From: Enchytraeus crypticus
Taxonomy: Eukaryota; Annelida; Clitellata; Enchytraeida; Enchytraeidae
NCBI GenBank assembly: GCA_905160935.1
Contig: CAJHZI010000547.1
Coordinates: forward strand, 3,341,501 to 3,405,500
DNA length: 64,000 bases
Direction: 5' to 3'
Part shown: positions 1 through 16,829 of the stretch, one piece after another
Layout: every line of letters begins with the position of its first letter
How positions within the stretch are numbered: the stretch's first letter is position 1
Program-made: the position numbers and the translations under genes
The notes under the pieces: model-generated
What the model saw: only the letters and a program-made list of their open reading frames with translations
Database searches by the model: none
What the model was told of the DNA's origin: nothing

Positions 1-105
1 ATAGCATGCACCATGGGGCCTCCTTAATAACTCCCTTAAGCATCTCATCCATAATCAATATAAACAAATATGGACTTAGGGCTGATCCTTGATACAGTGC
101 ATTGA
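1..105 (-). mobile_element. LINE reverse transcriptase fragment (left window edge)
   Basis: Read on the minus strand, these bases encode a conserved non-LTR reverse-transcriptase stretch around motif B, including [10 protein letters not shown], followed by a residue pattern typical of the helix after it (LIMDEM). Only about 33 codons are visible and nothing else of the element is recognisable next to it. It is a short relic inside the intron upstream of the first visible NT5DC exon. The family is clearly a LINE, but the clade cannot be set from this length. Confidence 0.6.
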
Positions 106-560
106 CAAATAATATTTTCAATTTAAAGTTACCTTACTTGTACACACTGTGCATAATAAATTATACTATGAACCTAAAATAGTGAACATGCATTATATAA
201 AATTACTTGAAAGTTAAACACATAACACTATAATTATACAGCTAGTTGCTTAGTTGCTTTAGTGTAACTTCTATGTTTATAATAATTTAAAATTTAACTG
301 ATATTTGCTTGTATTAATATTGCAATTTGAGTAGGACTTTAATGCTTTTTGTTTCTTTTCATTTCATACTGTTTATTTTGCTCTGGAAAATAAAGGATTA
401 ATTTGATGCAACATTAGTACTCTGTTCGTTGTTCAGTAGACTTTGTAAATAGATGATATTTATATTGTGAATACTTTTACTCTTTTAAATTTCTTACTTA
501 TAAGTTTTATTGTCTCGTAGTATTAAGTTGATTCCTGGCTGTTGTTGTTGTTTGTTACAG

Positions 561-3500
561 TTTTTCATCAACAACGATATTGCATATGATCCGGAGTACG
601 TTTTCTATGATGTCAGGGTGTGTACATTGTTTGTATGATTGAATTACATGTTCTTGTTGCAAAGGTTTCATATTTAGTCTTTTTTTATGTAAATTTGTCA
701 GATATATAATTAAATCAATGTCGGTTTTAATATAGAGCTTTATTTCACCACTCAGATAGCTAGACAAGAAACAAATACAATTCAATCATACAAGTAAACA
801 CAAAAATAGCGTTGAAAAAGAATTTGACGCAAGCATATACACAATCAATCAACTCAAAATTAATAACTAAAAATTAATCAAATGATTTCCAGCGATCGTT
901 CAAAGTAGTTTCGCAATAATGACTTCCAGTCAAGTCTCTCAACCTGGAAGCTCTCTGGCAAGATACAATTATTACTAACGTTCACGCAGTATATATTAAT
1001 TAATGGCAACAACTCTCCATTGAAACAATTAAAGTATTTGGAAGTATTATCGGAAAGACATAATTTCCTCAAGAAATTAAATCTTCTATTAGCAATCTTA
1101 AGTTCAATCGGAAATTGACCTGAAAAGAATTGACATAAATTGACATAAGACATAAAAATTGACATAAATTAAAATAAGTTTTGAAACAATTGAGAATAAG
1201 CATTTTCTAGGCTCTGAATCACAAAATTTTGACATTTCTACACATTCAGAACCATACAGCAAAATAGGTACACAATATGATTCAACAAGTGAAATTACTA
1301 CAGAAGGTGCAGAGTTGCCCACAATTTTGCTGAAGATAGCGTTAAGTGCCCTAAAAAATTTATGTTTACGATTTTGAATATTGATTTTGAAGCTTTTATA
1401 AGACACCAAAATTAATCCCAAATAATGTATTTCATTAACCCACTCTATGCTTCTGTTATCAATTATCATATTAATGGGCTTAATATTATGTCTAGGACCG
1501 ATTCTAATGCAGTATGTCTTGCTACAATTGACACTTAAACCCACATTAGGTAATGCATGTGTGCTGATATCAATTAGAGACTGCAAATCTTTCACTGTTA
1601 ATGATAATAACATTAAATCGTCCGCATACATAAAGGAATTGCTGCACAGAGAAGATACGAAACAACCAATTTTGGATTTTTCAAGTTCAACTAGCATATC
1701 ATCGACACATACAGCAAACAAAATTGGAGATAAAATGCCGCCCTAACTCCCGAAGTAACGACAAAACTACTTGATACTCAGGATAGTCAGGATAGTCAGG
1801 AAATAATTGCCTACTTAACGTACTATACAACTTTCAAATATCTTGGACAGCATGCAACTAATTGTTATGCCTCTATAATTTTCAATTTTAACATGATCAC
1901 ATTTCCTATCACCCTTTGGAATCGGGATAATTGTCCCCTCCCCAAAAGCAGCAGGAACATACTTTAATGCCACAATTAAGTTAAACAGCATGGTATGCAA
2001 CTGCAAACAATTGGATGTGCATATTGAAGATGTTCAGATGTATTATTATCTAATCCAGATGCTTTGCCTTTCTTCAACTTGCTTATCGCATCATCAACGG
2101 TAGCAACTTCAAATTTTATATCCATATTATCACCAATATAATTGGAAAATCTTTATTCAAAATTATCTCCCAAATCACCTGAATTTTCGTTGTACAATTT
2201 TGAAAAAAATTATTAGCAATTAAATTACTATTGTTAATGCTATTAATTAAGATGCAACAAAATTACTTAATTACTATATCAAAACGTTGCAGAATATATG
2301 TAATACTGCATTTCCTAATCAAATTGTCTCCTGGTGAGTTAGCTGGTTTCCTCCAGAACATTTAAGATTTTCTCTATTTTTGCACAGCTTAAAGTGAAAA
2401 TTAAAAGGAATGACAATAAAATAAAACTAATTTTATGTACAATTCTATGTACAAAAGATCTATGGTAGAGAAATATTTAGTTTTGTTCAATAATTCTGTC
2501 ATTTTATGTGTATAATGTGAAATAATGAATATCACTGTTTAGCATTAGCAAAGTATGCCTTTATTGTATTACTACTGTTTACTTTTTTGCTGTTGTATGA
2601 AATCTGAGTGGTTTAATAAATAGGTTTTAATTTTAAAAATGTTACTCTTTGGTGAATAATATTATGTACTGAATTTTGGTGTGTTTTTGATAGTGGTTCT
2701 GATAAAATTTATGATTTAACTACTATTTAAGTACTTCCTTCAATCAATAAGTTCGCATGTTCTAAATTAAAGCAAATATTGTCCTTTTGGTATAAGATTT
2801 TAATATTGTATTATATTATGTGGCTCAGAATTGCAGTGGCGCTCTAACTTATTATGTTTTATATTTCAGGGCGCTATAGCAAGCCTGCATCAGTCGCAGA
2901 CAATACATAATATTATTACAAATAATCTCGGTGAGTAATGTTCACATGTATTTGCACAGCATATCTCTTTTTGTTACTTCTCTTATTTTAACTTTTTTGA
3001 ATGCTTTCAATTTAATGATTTAAAAGTGTATTGAGTTAGCTGATGATCTTAGTGAATATTGAATAGCTTAAATCAATACTTGTAAATATAATAAAATAAT
3101 ATTTATTATTCTTAAAGAAGTTTTACTTCTGATTTTTAGAAAGGTGGTAAAATTTTTATTAACATAAAAGTGAGGATCTTTTGAAAGCTCAAGGTTAATG
3201 CTTGGAGTTATTCATTTTAACCAGTGTTCTTGAATTTAATGGCTGCAAGTTTGAGATCTTAAAGATAAAATTTGTTTAGACCAGGATGGATGAGGTTGTC
3301 ATTAAGTTTACAATTTCTTTCATGCATTAATTATGTGTAATTCCTTGATTATTTGCATATATTATAACTTTTGTTAAAATATGGTTGCAAGAGTTAAGAT
3401 TCATTTGAAGCTTGAAAATAAAAGTCAATATTCTACTGTACGACTTTCTTTTATGCCAGGAGTTTATGCTATAATAATATAATATAATATGCTCTAATAG

Positions 3501-6500
3501 GTATTTTAATTACTTTAAATTAATATAATGGTCGTAATTTATAATTACATTATTACTAATATAATCTGATGTTACAGGGATGTATCTGCGTCAACTTCCG
3601 GCCATATCTCATCTTTTGAAGCGACTGACTGAAGCGAACAAAAAGATATTCCTGGTTACTAACAGTGGCATACAGTTTGTGTAAGTACAGGTGATTGATG
3701 TCTCCTGCTCAATTTTTGCCTGTTCGTTGTTTGGTTGAACCGTTTTTTGATAGATTTCTAACATTATTTTAAAAGATTTATTGTCCTGAAGATTTATTTA
3801 ATTAGGTTATCTTACTGGTATAATGATATATTACTTGATATAAAATTCTTAAGATTATTTCAGATTATAAAATAAATATCACCATTTAAAAAATAAAAAA
3901 TGTTGTTATTAAAAACTAAAATACTGCTTCAATCATTGAAATTGGTTTTTGAATGATTTTTTTCAGTTAATTGTATTTGTGTTTCAATTAATTAACTAAT
4001 ACAGTCAATATTTAGCTAAAACAATCGTGAATCTAATATATTTGTTACCTATGTTACTTCTATGTTTAGAGATGCTGGGATGAAGTATTTGGTTGGAGAA
4101 AACTGGATGGATTACTTTGATGTAGTGATTGTAAATGCCAGAAAGCCAAAGTTTTTCAGTGAGTCAAATAGGTACGATGAAGATTTTTGATTGTAAAGTA
4201 TTGTGTTTATGATAATTATTATATTTTAATTTTTTAATGAAGTATTCGCAATGTTACTAAAAAAATTATATCTCTAACTTATTTAATATTGTGTTTTTAT
4301 GCTAATTAGTGGAATATTCATAATTATGCTTAAGGGGTATAGTCATTTTTATATTAGTTTTTATTATATATTGATTATATATTATTGACTATATATTGTT
4401 ATATATTGATATTATTGTTATATATTATATTATATATTGTTATATATTGATTTTTTACTATATATTGATATAAACAAGTTTGGTTAAAGTATCTGGTAAA
4501 AGATTGATAGTTTGCATAACGTATTAAATTGTAGGCAGTTTCGTATGTACGATCCGAAGATGGGAGTTAAGTCATGGAGTAAAGTGGAGAAACTTGAAAA
4601 AGGCTGTATTTATCAAGAGGTATATTATTTCTTAAAACATTTTGCATTTTGTTTTAGCTCAAGTTCAATTCTGCTTTGTATTTAGTATATCTACACTCGC
4701 CCTATTAGTCTTTAAACACAATACTGCTATCTTGTAGTTTAAAATTTTTGCAAAGATTTAATTTAGTGTTAATTATACATGTACTTATTGGTAGTCAAGT
4801 TGTTCAGCCTCTTCTAATATTTAAAGAATTATGTTATAATCGGATAGGAATTATTTCATACTATGATTCTGTTTTTATTAACTGTGCTGCTTGAACAACG
4901 TATAACGTCTATGAGAGTTTTTTATATTACTATGTACTGCAGTAAAAATCAATTAGTTTATTTAGTGGTTACATTTTATTTGTAGTAATAGTGCTTTACA
5001 AGACTGTATGCAGTAGAAAGATATCAATCAAAGTATAATATGGGAAATTTTGATCAGTTTAATTAGTGGTAACTATTTACTTGTAGTATATTGCTTTACA
5101 AGACTGCATACATCTGACATTGAAACATTGTTGTTTATGTTTAAGGGTAATTACTATCAGCTCATTAACCTGACGGGATGGACGGGTCATCAAGTGCTGT
5201 ACATGGGAGATCATGTCTACAACGACTTAGCGGTCTGATTTATTAATGCTTGATTACCTTTAGCTAATGAGAATGTGTTGTGTCCGGGTTGCTGAAGAAT
5301 AGACCAACCGTGGACTGCTTGGGTCATAAAAGCGACAAAGCACTAAGATCCAAAGCAATGTCAGAAAGGGCATTCGGTAGGTGAGCGCCTAGGCTCTAGA
5401 TGTTGCTGCCAAATTTTCTAAGCAGGTGAAAACGAAGGTCTATTCATATCCCGACCCTAGTTAAACTGGGATTCAAGGGAAGAAGATGATGATGATGAGC
5501 TAAGGCGAACGTGTATTTAAACATTCGTCTCATAGTCTACTTCCAATATTTGCTGGAAAAGATGATTTTGGCATAAATGTGATCAAATTCTAAAAAATTA
5601 CTGAATATTTTAAGTCTCTGCATTAGTATATCCAATTGATTGGATGTATGTTAATTGAGTGATTCTATTTTATTTAATAGAATATGAAATGACTTCATAT
5701 CTCAGAAGAGACATGAAGTCTTGAATTATTCATGTTGGGACATCTTTTATTTTAGAATTATAATCCCAGCTTGAGTTAAACCAATGCTTTATTAAGACTC
5801 TGTTGGACTAATACACTGATGTATAATTTCTATCATTTTTGTAATTATTTACTCTACAAATGCTTTATTAAGACTCTGTTGGACTGGCACACTGGTGTAT
5901 AATTTCTATCATTTTTGTAATTATTTACTCTACATTCATATACCTTATATTTGCCGTTCTGACAACTGTCTTAAGTTATTGTATTTGAGAAACGAAAAGT
6001 TCTAAGAGAGTAAATAGCAAGCGAATTATAATAATTATTCTGTTTATACTAATTTTTGATTTATTGTCTTTTCGATATAATAAATCTTTGCTTCTTTTTT
6101 GCCGGATTTCTAGGATGCTATTAAGCTTGGCTGGAGAACTGGAGCTATTATCCCAGAGCTTGAGGTAACGCTGTTATTTTTGTCCTATGATTTGAAGTTT
6201 CAGACTTAGTGATGTGATCAGTAGTCAATACAATTTTATTTTTATATTTGTCCAACGATTTCCTTTGAGATTCAGAGCTTAGTGTCAAAGTCCAAGACGT
6301 TAATTTTAAATTTTAAAACTTATTTGTCAACCATTATTACTAGACTCGAATGGTAGATGAGCGAAATATTGGTAGATGTTCCTATTGTTAATTTCTGATA
6401 ATAAAAATTAATTATAATCTTTTTCTGAGATCATTGTTTAAATGACGGTAAGCTCTTTCATAGGACTGTATTTTTGCGCTGTTTTCTCATCTTCACTAAT

Positions 6501-8698
6501 GCTAATGGTTTTTTTTTAAACTGAAAAACTCTAAATACATTTTACGCTGTTTTTATCAGGACGAGATCAAGACTATAAACTCGGAGAAATACAAGAAATC
6601 CATTACCTGGCTATTTGCTTTAGAAAGTTTGATCAACAAAATGCAGGTAGTTATTGCTATTTCTTGAATAAAAGGTCTATGGTGTGAGACTGGCTTTATT
6701 GCCATCTTACTCATAATATAAATTGCTGTCTGCTATTATTAAACTCTTCGAGATTGAGATCAGATGCCTTCTGTGTCACAAAAAGTTTTATATCATATGT
6801 TCTGTTAAATGTATTTAAACAAATAATAATAATAATAGTAATGATAATAACAACAACAATTAGAGTGCTACAATCATTAATGACAACATCGAGCACTATT
6901 GAGACAAAATGAAGCCGGCCAGAAAAAAAAATATAAAATATTACAAATATAGTTGTACAATACCCTGTAATAGACAGTTTGCTAATAACAGTGAACAATA
7001 AGCTGTTCTAATTAAGCTGTCAATATGAGAGAAAATAATGAAGTCAATATGAGAGAAAATATGAGAGAAAATATGAGAGAAAATATGTCAATATGAGAGA
7101 AAATAATGAACTTCACTATATTGTAGTTGCCTGTGTAAAGCTTTTCTGTAAGGTTATTTAATTAATTCATAGTAGTTAGTATAAAAACTGTTAACATGAC
7201 AGTTATTTGCCCTGCATCGCTGATATTAATAACTAATAAACAAATTCTATTGATTTTGTCTATCTCTATGTATCTGACTTGGTCTCGCAATATTTTAATT
7301 TCTTTATTAGCAACATTAGCAGTATTTATTTAACTACATAGCTCTTAATGTCCAATTGCTAAATTTGTTCTTCAGTTGTTGCCTTTTGATGTTAAGATTA
7401 GCTCGGTATCTTAACTGTGGACTTTTACTTAAATTTACGTAGAAATACCGAGATCCTGAATCTCTGAAGATTTTGGCTGAATGGCAAGCAGAGAGAACAG
7501 AACTAAGGTACGAGCCTCTTTCATATTGTCTGAATGATGAGGTGATGGTGAGATGTTCTGATGATAGTGAGGAAGTTGCTTGCTTCTTTGAATTTAACAG
7601 TTATATCTCTTATCCAACGCAATAATCCTCTAACTTTTATTTAAATGGTTCACGTTTTTCTTCATCTAGAGTTTTCAACACTTTCTGCTTTCATTACTTA
7701 TAGCTGAGAATTGCGTTTAATTTTGTTGGGTGTCCTAGAGTGTCCTAATGATGTAAATCCTTGTTCTATAAATTATGTGAATGCAATGTTGTGTTATTAG
7801 ATTACTATGTAATCGTGGTGATAAAGTGCGAGTGTCCTTTTAGATAAAGGGGGTTTGGTTTAATTTGTCATGTCTACTTTATAAAGTCTTGACTAAGCGG
7901 TGTCATTAATCATTGATGGAACTGCATCTTCTGTTGGATCTAATTTAAGATCATACTGTATTTTAGGTAAATCCTTCGCTTCTCTTTAAGATGTTATACA
8001 TTTGACTAACCGATAAGGACAGACTTAGGAAAGTTTTCTTTTTCTCATAGAGTGATTGATAGGTGGAACTGTTTGAGTGAGGAGGTTGTGAATGCGGTGT
8101 CGGTGAATAATTTTAAAAACAAGCTCGCTGTTGTAATCATATATGAATGGGGATTGAAATATGCCCTTGGGTTTCTTCCCGTGTTCCTGCTACCTAAGTT
8201 TGAAGAAGGATTGGAATAACGAAAGATGGTAGCAGTTATGGTAAATTCTGGTAAATGATTGAAAGTTAAATTTATTGTAGTAAGTAGGCCTAGTTTACAT
8301 GGCACTTGGCACCTTTTTGTTGGGCAGGTATTAAGCTATTGACTTATAGTTATTATTTAATTATTATAATTAATTATTGACAGATAATCACATTCACCCT
8401 CTTTAGTAAGTTGATTAAACATAATATTTTCTATTTAAAATTTCTAAGTATTGCCATTTGACCGTATTTTCTAATTTGCAGACAAATAACGAAGAATGTC
8501 TTCAACCCGAGGTTTGGAAGTCTGTTCCGGTCTTATCACAACCCGACCTACTTTTCTCGTCGCTCGTCGAGGTTCGCTGATATCTACACGTCGTCGATAG
8601 TCAACCTGCTCGGTTACTCCCTCCACCACACCTTCTACCCGCGCCGCGCCGCCCTCTCTCATGAACTCAACCTCGATCTCGCTGATATCGTCTCATAG
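561..8698 (+). CDS. NT5DC2/3: 5'-nucleotidase domain-containing protein 2/3-like, 3' part
   Basis: Ten exons, all with GT/AG introns: 561-617, 2870-2930, 3578-3680, 4070-4171, 4535-4619, 5146-5232, 6114-6164, 6560-6646, 7443-7507, 8482-8698. Joined they give 915 nt (304 aa plus TAG) with consistent phases. The product is a HAD-superfamily 5'-nucleotidase-like protein (NT5DC family; function in animals poorly defined). Visible landmarks are IFLVTNSG (HAD motif II region), the lysine in [17 protein letters not shown] (motif IV acidic pair), [12 protein letters not shown], and the conserved C-terminus [21 protein letters not shown] with [11 protein letters not shown]. The N-terminal nucleophile motif (DxDxT) must lie in exons left of the window, so the gene is incomplete here. 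NT5DC2 and NT5DC3 cannot be separated on this part. A likely poly(A) signal is at 9304-9309. Confidence 0.93.
618..2869 (+). other. NT5DC intron with LINE insertion
   Basis: This intron lies between the first two visible exons. It contains the antisense LINE fragment at 878-2170; the remaining roughly 900 bases are AT-rich with no recognisable gene, RNA or tandem repeat. Confidence 0.7.
878..2170 (-). mobile_element. Degenerate Jockey/CR1-like LINE, RT and C-terminus
   Basis: On the minus strand, from about 2160 down to 878, broken frames encode a non-LTR reverse transcriptase. First comes the KGKASGLDN region, then IIPIPKGD with ENYRGITIS, then [12 protein letters not shown], then the catalytic YADDLMLLS box, then IHYLGLIL and a C-terminal LLYGSE region. 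A further frame (to 878) continues with an RRFNFLRKL segment typical of the LINE C-terminus. Several frameshifts and stops show it is dead. It sits antisense inside an NT5DC intron. The RT is certain; the clade is inferred from the motif style. Confidence 0.85.
4355..4465. repeat. TATATTGTTA-type AT-rich tandem stretch
   Basis: Imperfect repeats of a tatatattgtta/tatatattga word lie in the intron between the exons ending at 4171 and starting at 4535. Low-complexity DNA, no coding content. Confidence 0.6.
5272..5502 (+). mobile_element. Non-autonomous retroelement with RTE-like (GAT)n tail
   Basis: A roughly 230-bp repeat starts near gtccgggttgctgaagaata and ends in gaccctagttaaactgggat followed by gatgatgatgatgag. 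A second copy runs on the minus strand at 19889-20125, and its 5' part recurs at 30985-31060. The last ~60 bp match the 3' end of the LINE reading frame at 11060-11440, so it appears to borrow that LINE's tail. It lies in an NT5DC intron. Confidence 0.7.
5783..5934. repeat. Tandem duplication, 76-bp unit, two copies
   Basis: Two adjacent copies beginning aatgctttattaagactctg and ending in ttatttactctac differ at only a few positions. This is a recent local duplication inside an NT5DC intron. Confidence 0.9.
7020..7112. repeat. Short tandem repeat, atatgagagaaa unit
   Basis: A 12-15 bp word (atgagagaaaat) repeats about six times, with two longer units containing gtcaatatgagagaaaataatga. It lies in the NT5DC intron between the exons ending at 6646 and starting at 7443. 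Confidence 0.8.
8030..8260 (+). mobile_element. LINE C-terminal fragment
   Basis: From about 8040 the plus strand encodes [19 protein letters not shown] followed by NNFKNKL. This is the conserved C-terminal block of endonuclease/RT-type LINEs (the W-N-x-L-P-x-x-V motif and F-K-x-x-L). The sequence degrades afterwards. It lies in the last NT5DC intron and is a 5'-truncated relic. Confidence 0.65.
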
Positions 8699-9309
8699 GA
8701 AATGTTCTGGATGTTGTTATACGCCTTGAGCGCACAGTGCGATATTGTATATAGCTGTAGTTGTACACGTTTTGCGTACATGTTAGGATTTATATATAAC
8801 TGCTTTTGTGTACATACAGTATGTGTTGTATATATTGATTGTACAAGTAGGTGTTTGTAGTATGAAATGCTGCTGAGCAATTGAACTTTTTAAGATTAAA
8901 CTTTTCTACTGATTTGCTCCAATCTCTGTAGATATTTCTTATCTTTAGATTTTACTTTTCTTTTTACTTCTCTGACTACATAGTACATATGATGTAAATG
9001 CTTACATGGTTCACACAAAAAAATAGTTTACAATTTTTTCAAGATACGATAAAGCCTGTTGTTCTGAAATCTACTAATTCCTTTATATTGTCATTTCAAT
9101 TTCTGGTATTCATTAGTCTGAACTGTAAATTTATGAAAAGCTTATGTATGCCTGCATAATTTTGTTACACTACTTCTGGTTTGAAGTTTAAAGAAATTCA
9201 GCTTTATCAGAGGGTTGAATTCTCTGAACATGCATTTTAATTATTGCTTATGGCGTGTGTATGGAGAATGTTGGATTATGTGTTATAATACTGAATAATT
9301 ACAAATAAA
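8699..9309 (+). other. NT5DC 3' UTR candidate
   Basis: AT-rich sequence after the TAG at 8696-8698, ending at an AATAAA at 9304-9309. An earlier ATTAAA lies at about 8895. The extent is inferred from the signals only. Confidence 0.45.
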
Positions 9310-11055
9310 TGCTAAGACCTGATTAACGCTTTTATGTTGTAATATTACTGATTATGTTGTAGACTGCAGTGTCTTTAGCAAAAGCCGCTTAAATTGAGTC
9401 AAATCTTGAAACAATAGACTAGCTATTAAGAACGTAAAAGAGAATTTAAATGCATAAATGCCCAGTTAAAATATATTCAAATTCATTTCTATTCTGTTCG
9501 AATCTTGTAGCTTCGTAAATAATTGAATTGTAAAATGAATTGGATGATGCTAAATCTAAAGCAAAATTTACTCTAAGTTAAACTTAAATTTATCTATATT
9601 AACGTCATGCAATTACGACATCATACAACAGCGTGTATACAAGTACTGCCATATAACCAGCATGGGGCAATCTAACACAATAGGATATTTACTTTTCTTC
9701 TCAATTTCCTCGCTTTACAATTGCCCTTTATTACTTTGAAAGAGAATTTAAAATATGCGTACACCGTCATAGCTTTTCATATGCTTTAGTAATAAATTAG
9801 CACTGGATTTAAACCTGCACTTACTGATCTGCTGTCTAACAACAAGCTGCTACCTCAGCTCAGTATTAAATGTTCAGAATTCGTTAGTTGTAAAATTAAC
9901 TTCATACTTAAAATGTTAGTTATATTCGCGATATAATTTATTGCTAACTGTGCAATGTGCTTGTCGTTCATTTGGAGATCTGTTGCAGAGGTAAGGATCT
10001 CATATACCGTAACAACGCCTGAATAAATCCCGAAGTTTCTATAAATAGCTATTTGTTGTAATTTTATGTAATTTGTTTCATGACATGACTATATGCAATC
10101 TCATGGAAGAAGTGTAATTTCAAGTTTTTGTTAAATTGTTTCCTCGTTATTCCATTAATCTTCAATTTAGGGAATTTTATGTTCATTAGTGCTACTACTT
10201 AGCTTTCATTCGTTCGCAAGTACTGCATGTCTTATTTGGTGATTGATTTAATAGAAATTGAAAATAAAAAGGATGATTCTCCGTTATACAATAAGCATGT
10301 CTAATCAGTCAAACAATTGATGCGGATTTCACGTTGATCTCAACCGAAACCATCGAGGACGTCTCAAGAGCACTCTATACAGCTCTTATACCATCGCAGT
10401 ACAACTATGACGTCATATAACTTTGACGTCATACACCTATGACCTCCTACAACAGCGTCTATACAATTATGACGTCATGCAACTATGACCTCAGACAACT
10501 ATGACCTCATATAACGATGACCTCATACAAATATGACGTCTTACAACTTAGACGTCTTACAACTATGACGTCATACAACTGTGACGTCTTACAACTATGA
10601 CGTCATACAACAGCGTCTATACAACTACTGCCATTTCACCAGTGATGGGACAATTTAACTCTATAGGATAATTACTCTTCTTCTAACCTATCTTCTTTTA
10701 AGCCGTTTATTACGATGTAATCGATCTTTTTGAACTCTTTCTATTAGGATTGTTAAATTATACCGTTGATACATTTCGTGTTTGTGAAAAAGAAAATTTA
10801 TAAACACAGACTCGTTTTGTTGCATAATCATTACTGTTTTTAGTACAACGATTGTCATCCATTTACACAATTTCAAGTCCACTGAACGAAGGAACCCTAG
10901 TATGATCGCAGTGAGATTAGCTTATGAAGCTGACATTCAATTGCAGTAGTAAATTCTTTTGGTACGATGAAATTAGGCTTACAAATGTAAATAAAGTTGA
11001 TAAATTCTGATGATATTCGTATGTTGTGATTTTTATAGTTCTGCTACTACTATTA
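9310..11055. other. Intergenic region with a diverged local repeat
   Basis: No gene is seen. A block around 9600-9800 recurs in diverged form at 10590-10730 (cagcgtctatacaac, ctgccat, gggacaat and tctataggata words) and in part at 11610-11720 (ctcgctttaca, cgtacaccatcataac). These look like old segmental or repeat copies. The tandem array at 10401-10620 lies inside. Confidence 0.6.
10401..10620. repeat. 16-bp minisatellite with TGACGTCA palindromes
   Basis: Fourteen units of consensus acaactatgacgtcat occur head to tail; two are 14 bp. Five units carry an exact TGACGTCA palindrome (the consensus CREB/ATF site); others carry TGACCTCA or GACGTCTT variants. A decayed fragment of the same array is at about 9603-9650. 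It lies about 1.1 kb 3' of the actin stop codon. Regulatory activity is unproven. Confidence 0.85.
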
Positions 11056-11059
11056 TCAT

Positions 11060-11440
11060 TTGCATGTGGCAGAAATGAGAATGTTGCGTCTAATGTGTGG
11101 AAGAACAAGGAAGGACAGAATGGAAAATGAATATGTGAGGATGAATTTGAATGTTGAGTGGATCGGGGATAGGTGGGCTCAGTCGAGATGGAGATGGTAT
11201 GGGCATATTGTGAGAAAGGCAAATGAGGGTGTAGTAAAGAGAGTTTGGAGAGAAGAGCTGGATGCTAAGCTAGAGAGAGGTAGACCACAATTGACTTGGG
11301 ATGCGGTAATTAAGAAGGACATGAAAAATATGGGATTGGCTGATGATATGGCGTGGGACAGGGAGGACTGGAGAAAGTCTATTCATATTCCGACCCTGGT
11401 TAAACTGGGATTAAGGAAAGATGATGATGATGATGATGAT
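11060..11440 (+). mobile_element. RTE-like LINE 3' end with (GAT)n tail
   Basis: An open stretch encodes a typical LINE C-terminal block: EMRMLRLMCGRTRKDR, then WRWYGHIVRKA, then ERGRPQLTW and WDREDWRKSIH. It ends in KLGLRK and runs into (gatgat)n, which reads as poly-Asp. About 125 codons remain and the RT and endonuclease are missing, so it is 5'-truncated. Its last ~60 bp are shared with shorter repeats at 5272-5502 and 19889-20125, and tail remnants at 29725-29830 and 59205-59285. Assignment to RTE rests on the C-terminal motif and the trinucleotide tail. Confidence 0.8.
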
Positions 11441-11632
11441 GATGCTACTACTATTATACAAGCCGGGTCGTCGCCGATGAGCGCTTCAGGCTACAATAAA
11501 AATGACGATAAGGCATGTTTTAGAATTACTATTGTCGACTCATAGAGACAATTCATGACAATCATAATCTAGAACAAATATGTACGTATCCAAATAAAAG
11601 TCTCAATTGAATGTCTCGCTTTACAGCTACTA

Positions 11633-11638
11633 TTTATT
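11633..11638 (-). promoter_or_regulatory. Actin poly(A) signal candidate
   Basis: AATAAA on the minus strand, about 135 bases downstream of the actin stop codon. Positional inference only. Confidence 0.4.
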
Positions 11639-11771
11639 AATTAGAATGAAAATTTCAAATATTCGTACACCATCATAACTATTAATTTGATTTAGAAATA
11701 AATTTGTCCAGATAATTAAACTAATGCGACGATATTATGCCGTTAAATTGTCAATTAATACTAATTATAAG

Positions 11772-16240
<4,469 letters not shown>

Positions 16241-16242
16241 AA

Positions 16243-16243
<1 letters not shown>

Positions 16244-16288
<45 letters not shown>

Positions 16289-16395
16289 GTGCACTGCCTA
16301 CTGGCAGGTTCATGGTACATTACGCCTCCACTCTTCTCAGTCTTCCGCCTTCCTCTTCATTTCCACATATGAGTAGGTCTTTAAATCATCTAAAA
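16244..16395 (-). mobile_element. LINE 3' end with long (AG)n tail
   Basis: A (CT)n run of nearly 50 bp is followed by tagtgcactgcctactggca, ggttcatggtacatt and the cctcttcatttccacatatg block. This is the same 3' end, in the same order, as in the longer copies at 31135-31765, 34876-35312 and 49075-50760. On the element's own strand the CT run is an AG tail. It is severely 5'-truncated. Confidence 0.85.
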
Positions 16396-16829
16396 ACGTT
16401 ATGCTGTCTTAAATATGCTTCACTAAACTACAATGTTTACGACGACAATGAAACGTGAAATATGTAATTATTTTAGCAACTATTTAATTTCTTGTGTTCA
16501 ATGATATATTTAAGGTACTTTGATGGGGCTTTCGCATATGGCTATCGCACTTTTAAAATTGTTTAGCCGGGTCGCCTTCTCAGCAAAAATAAAGTGAACA
16601 ACTGTTTAGTGACTATATAGGGCTAAGGAGCCCCTATAGCATCTCATCGAAAAATTTGCAAATTCATATTTAACACGTTCATCTAATAGTTTAAACTAGT
16701 AGCCATTCGAATGCTGCCTGAACTCATGTCATCCATGGACCACCTGATCAAATGTTGCACATTCATTTAAGATATTTTTTAAATAGTTTATTTTTGTTTT
16801 ATTAAATCTAATGATCTCTGCATCAAACT

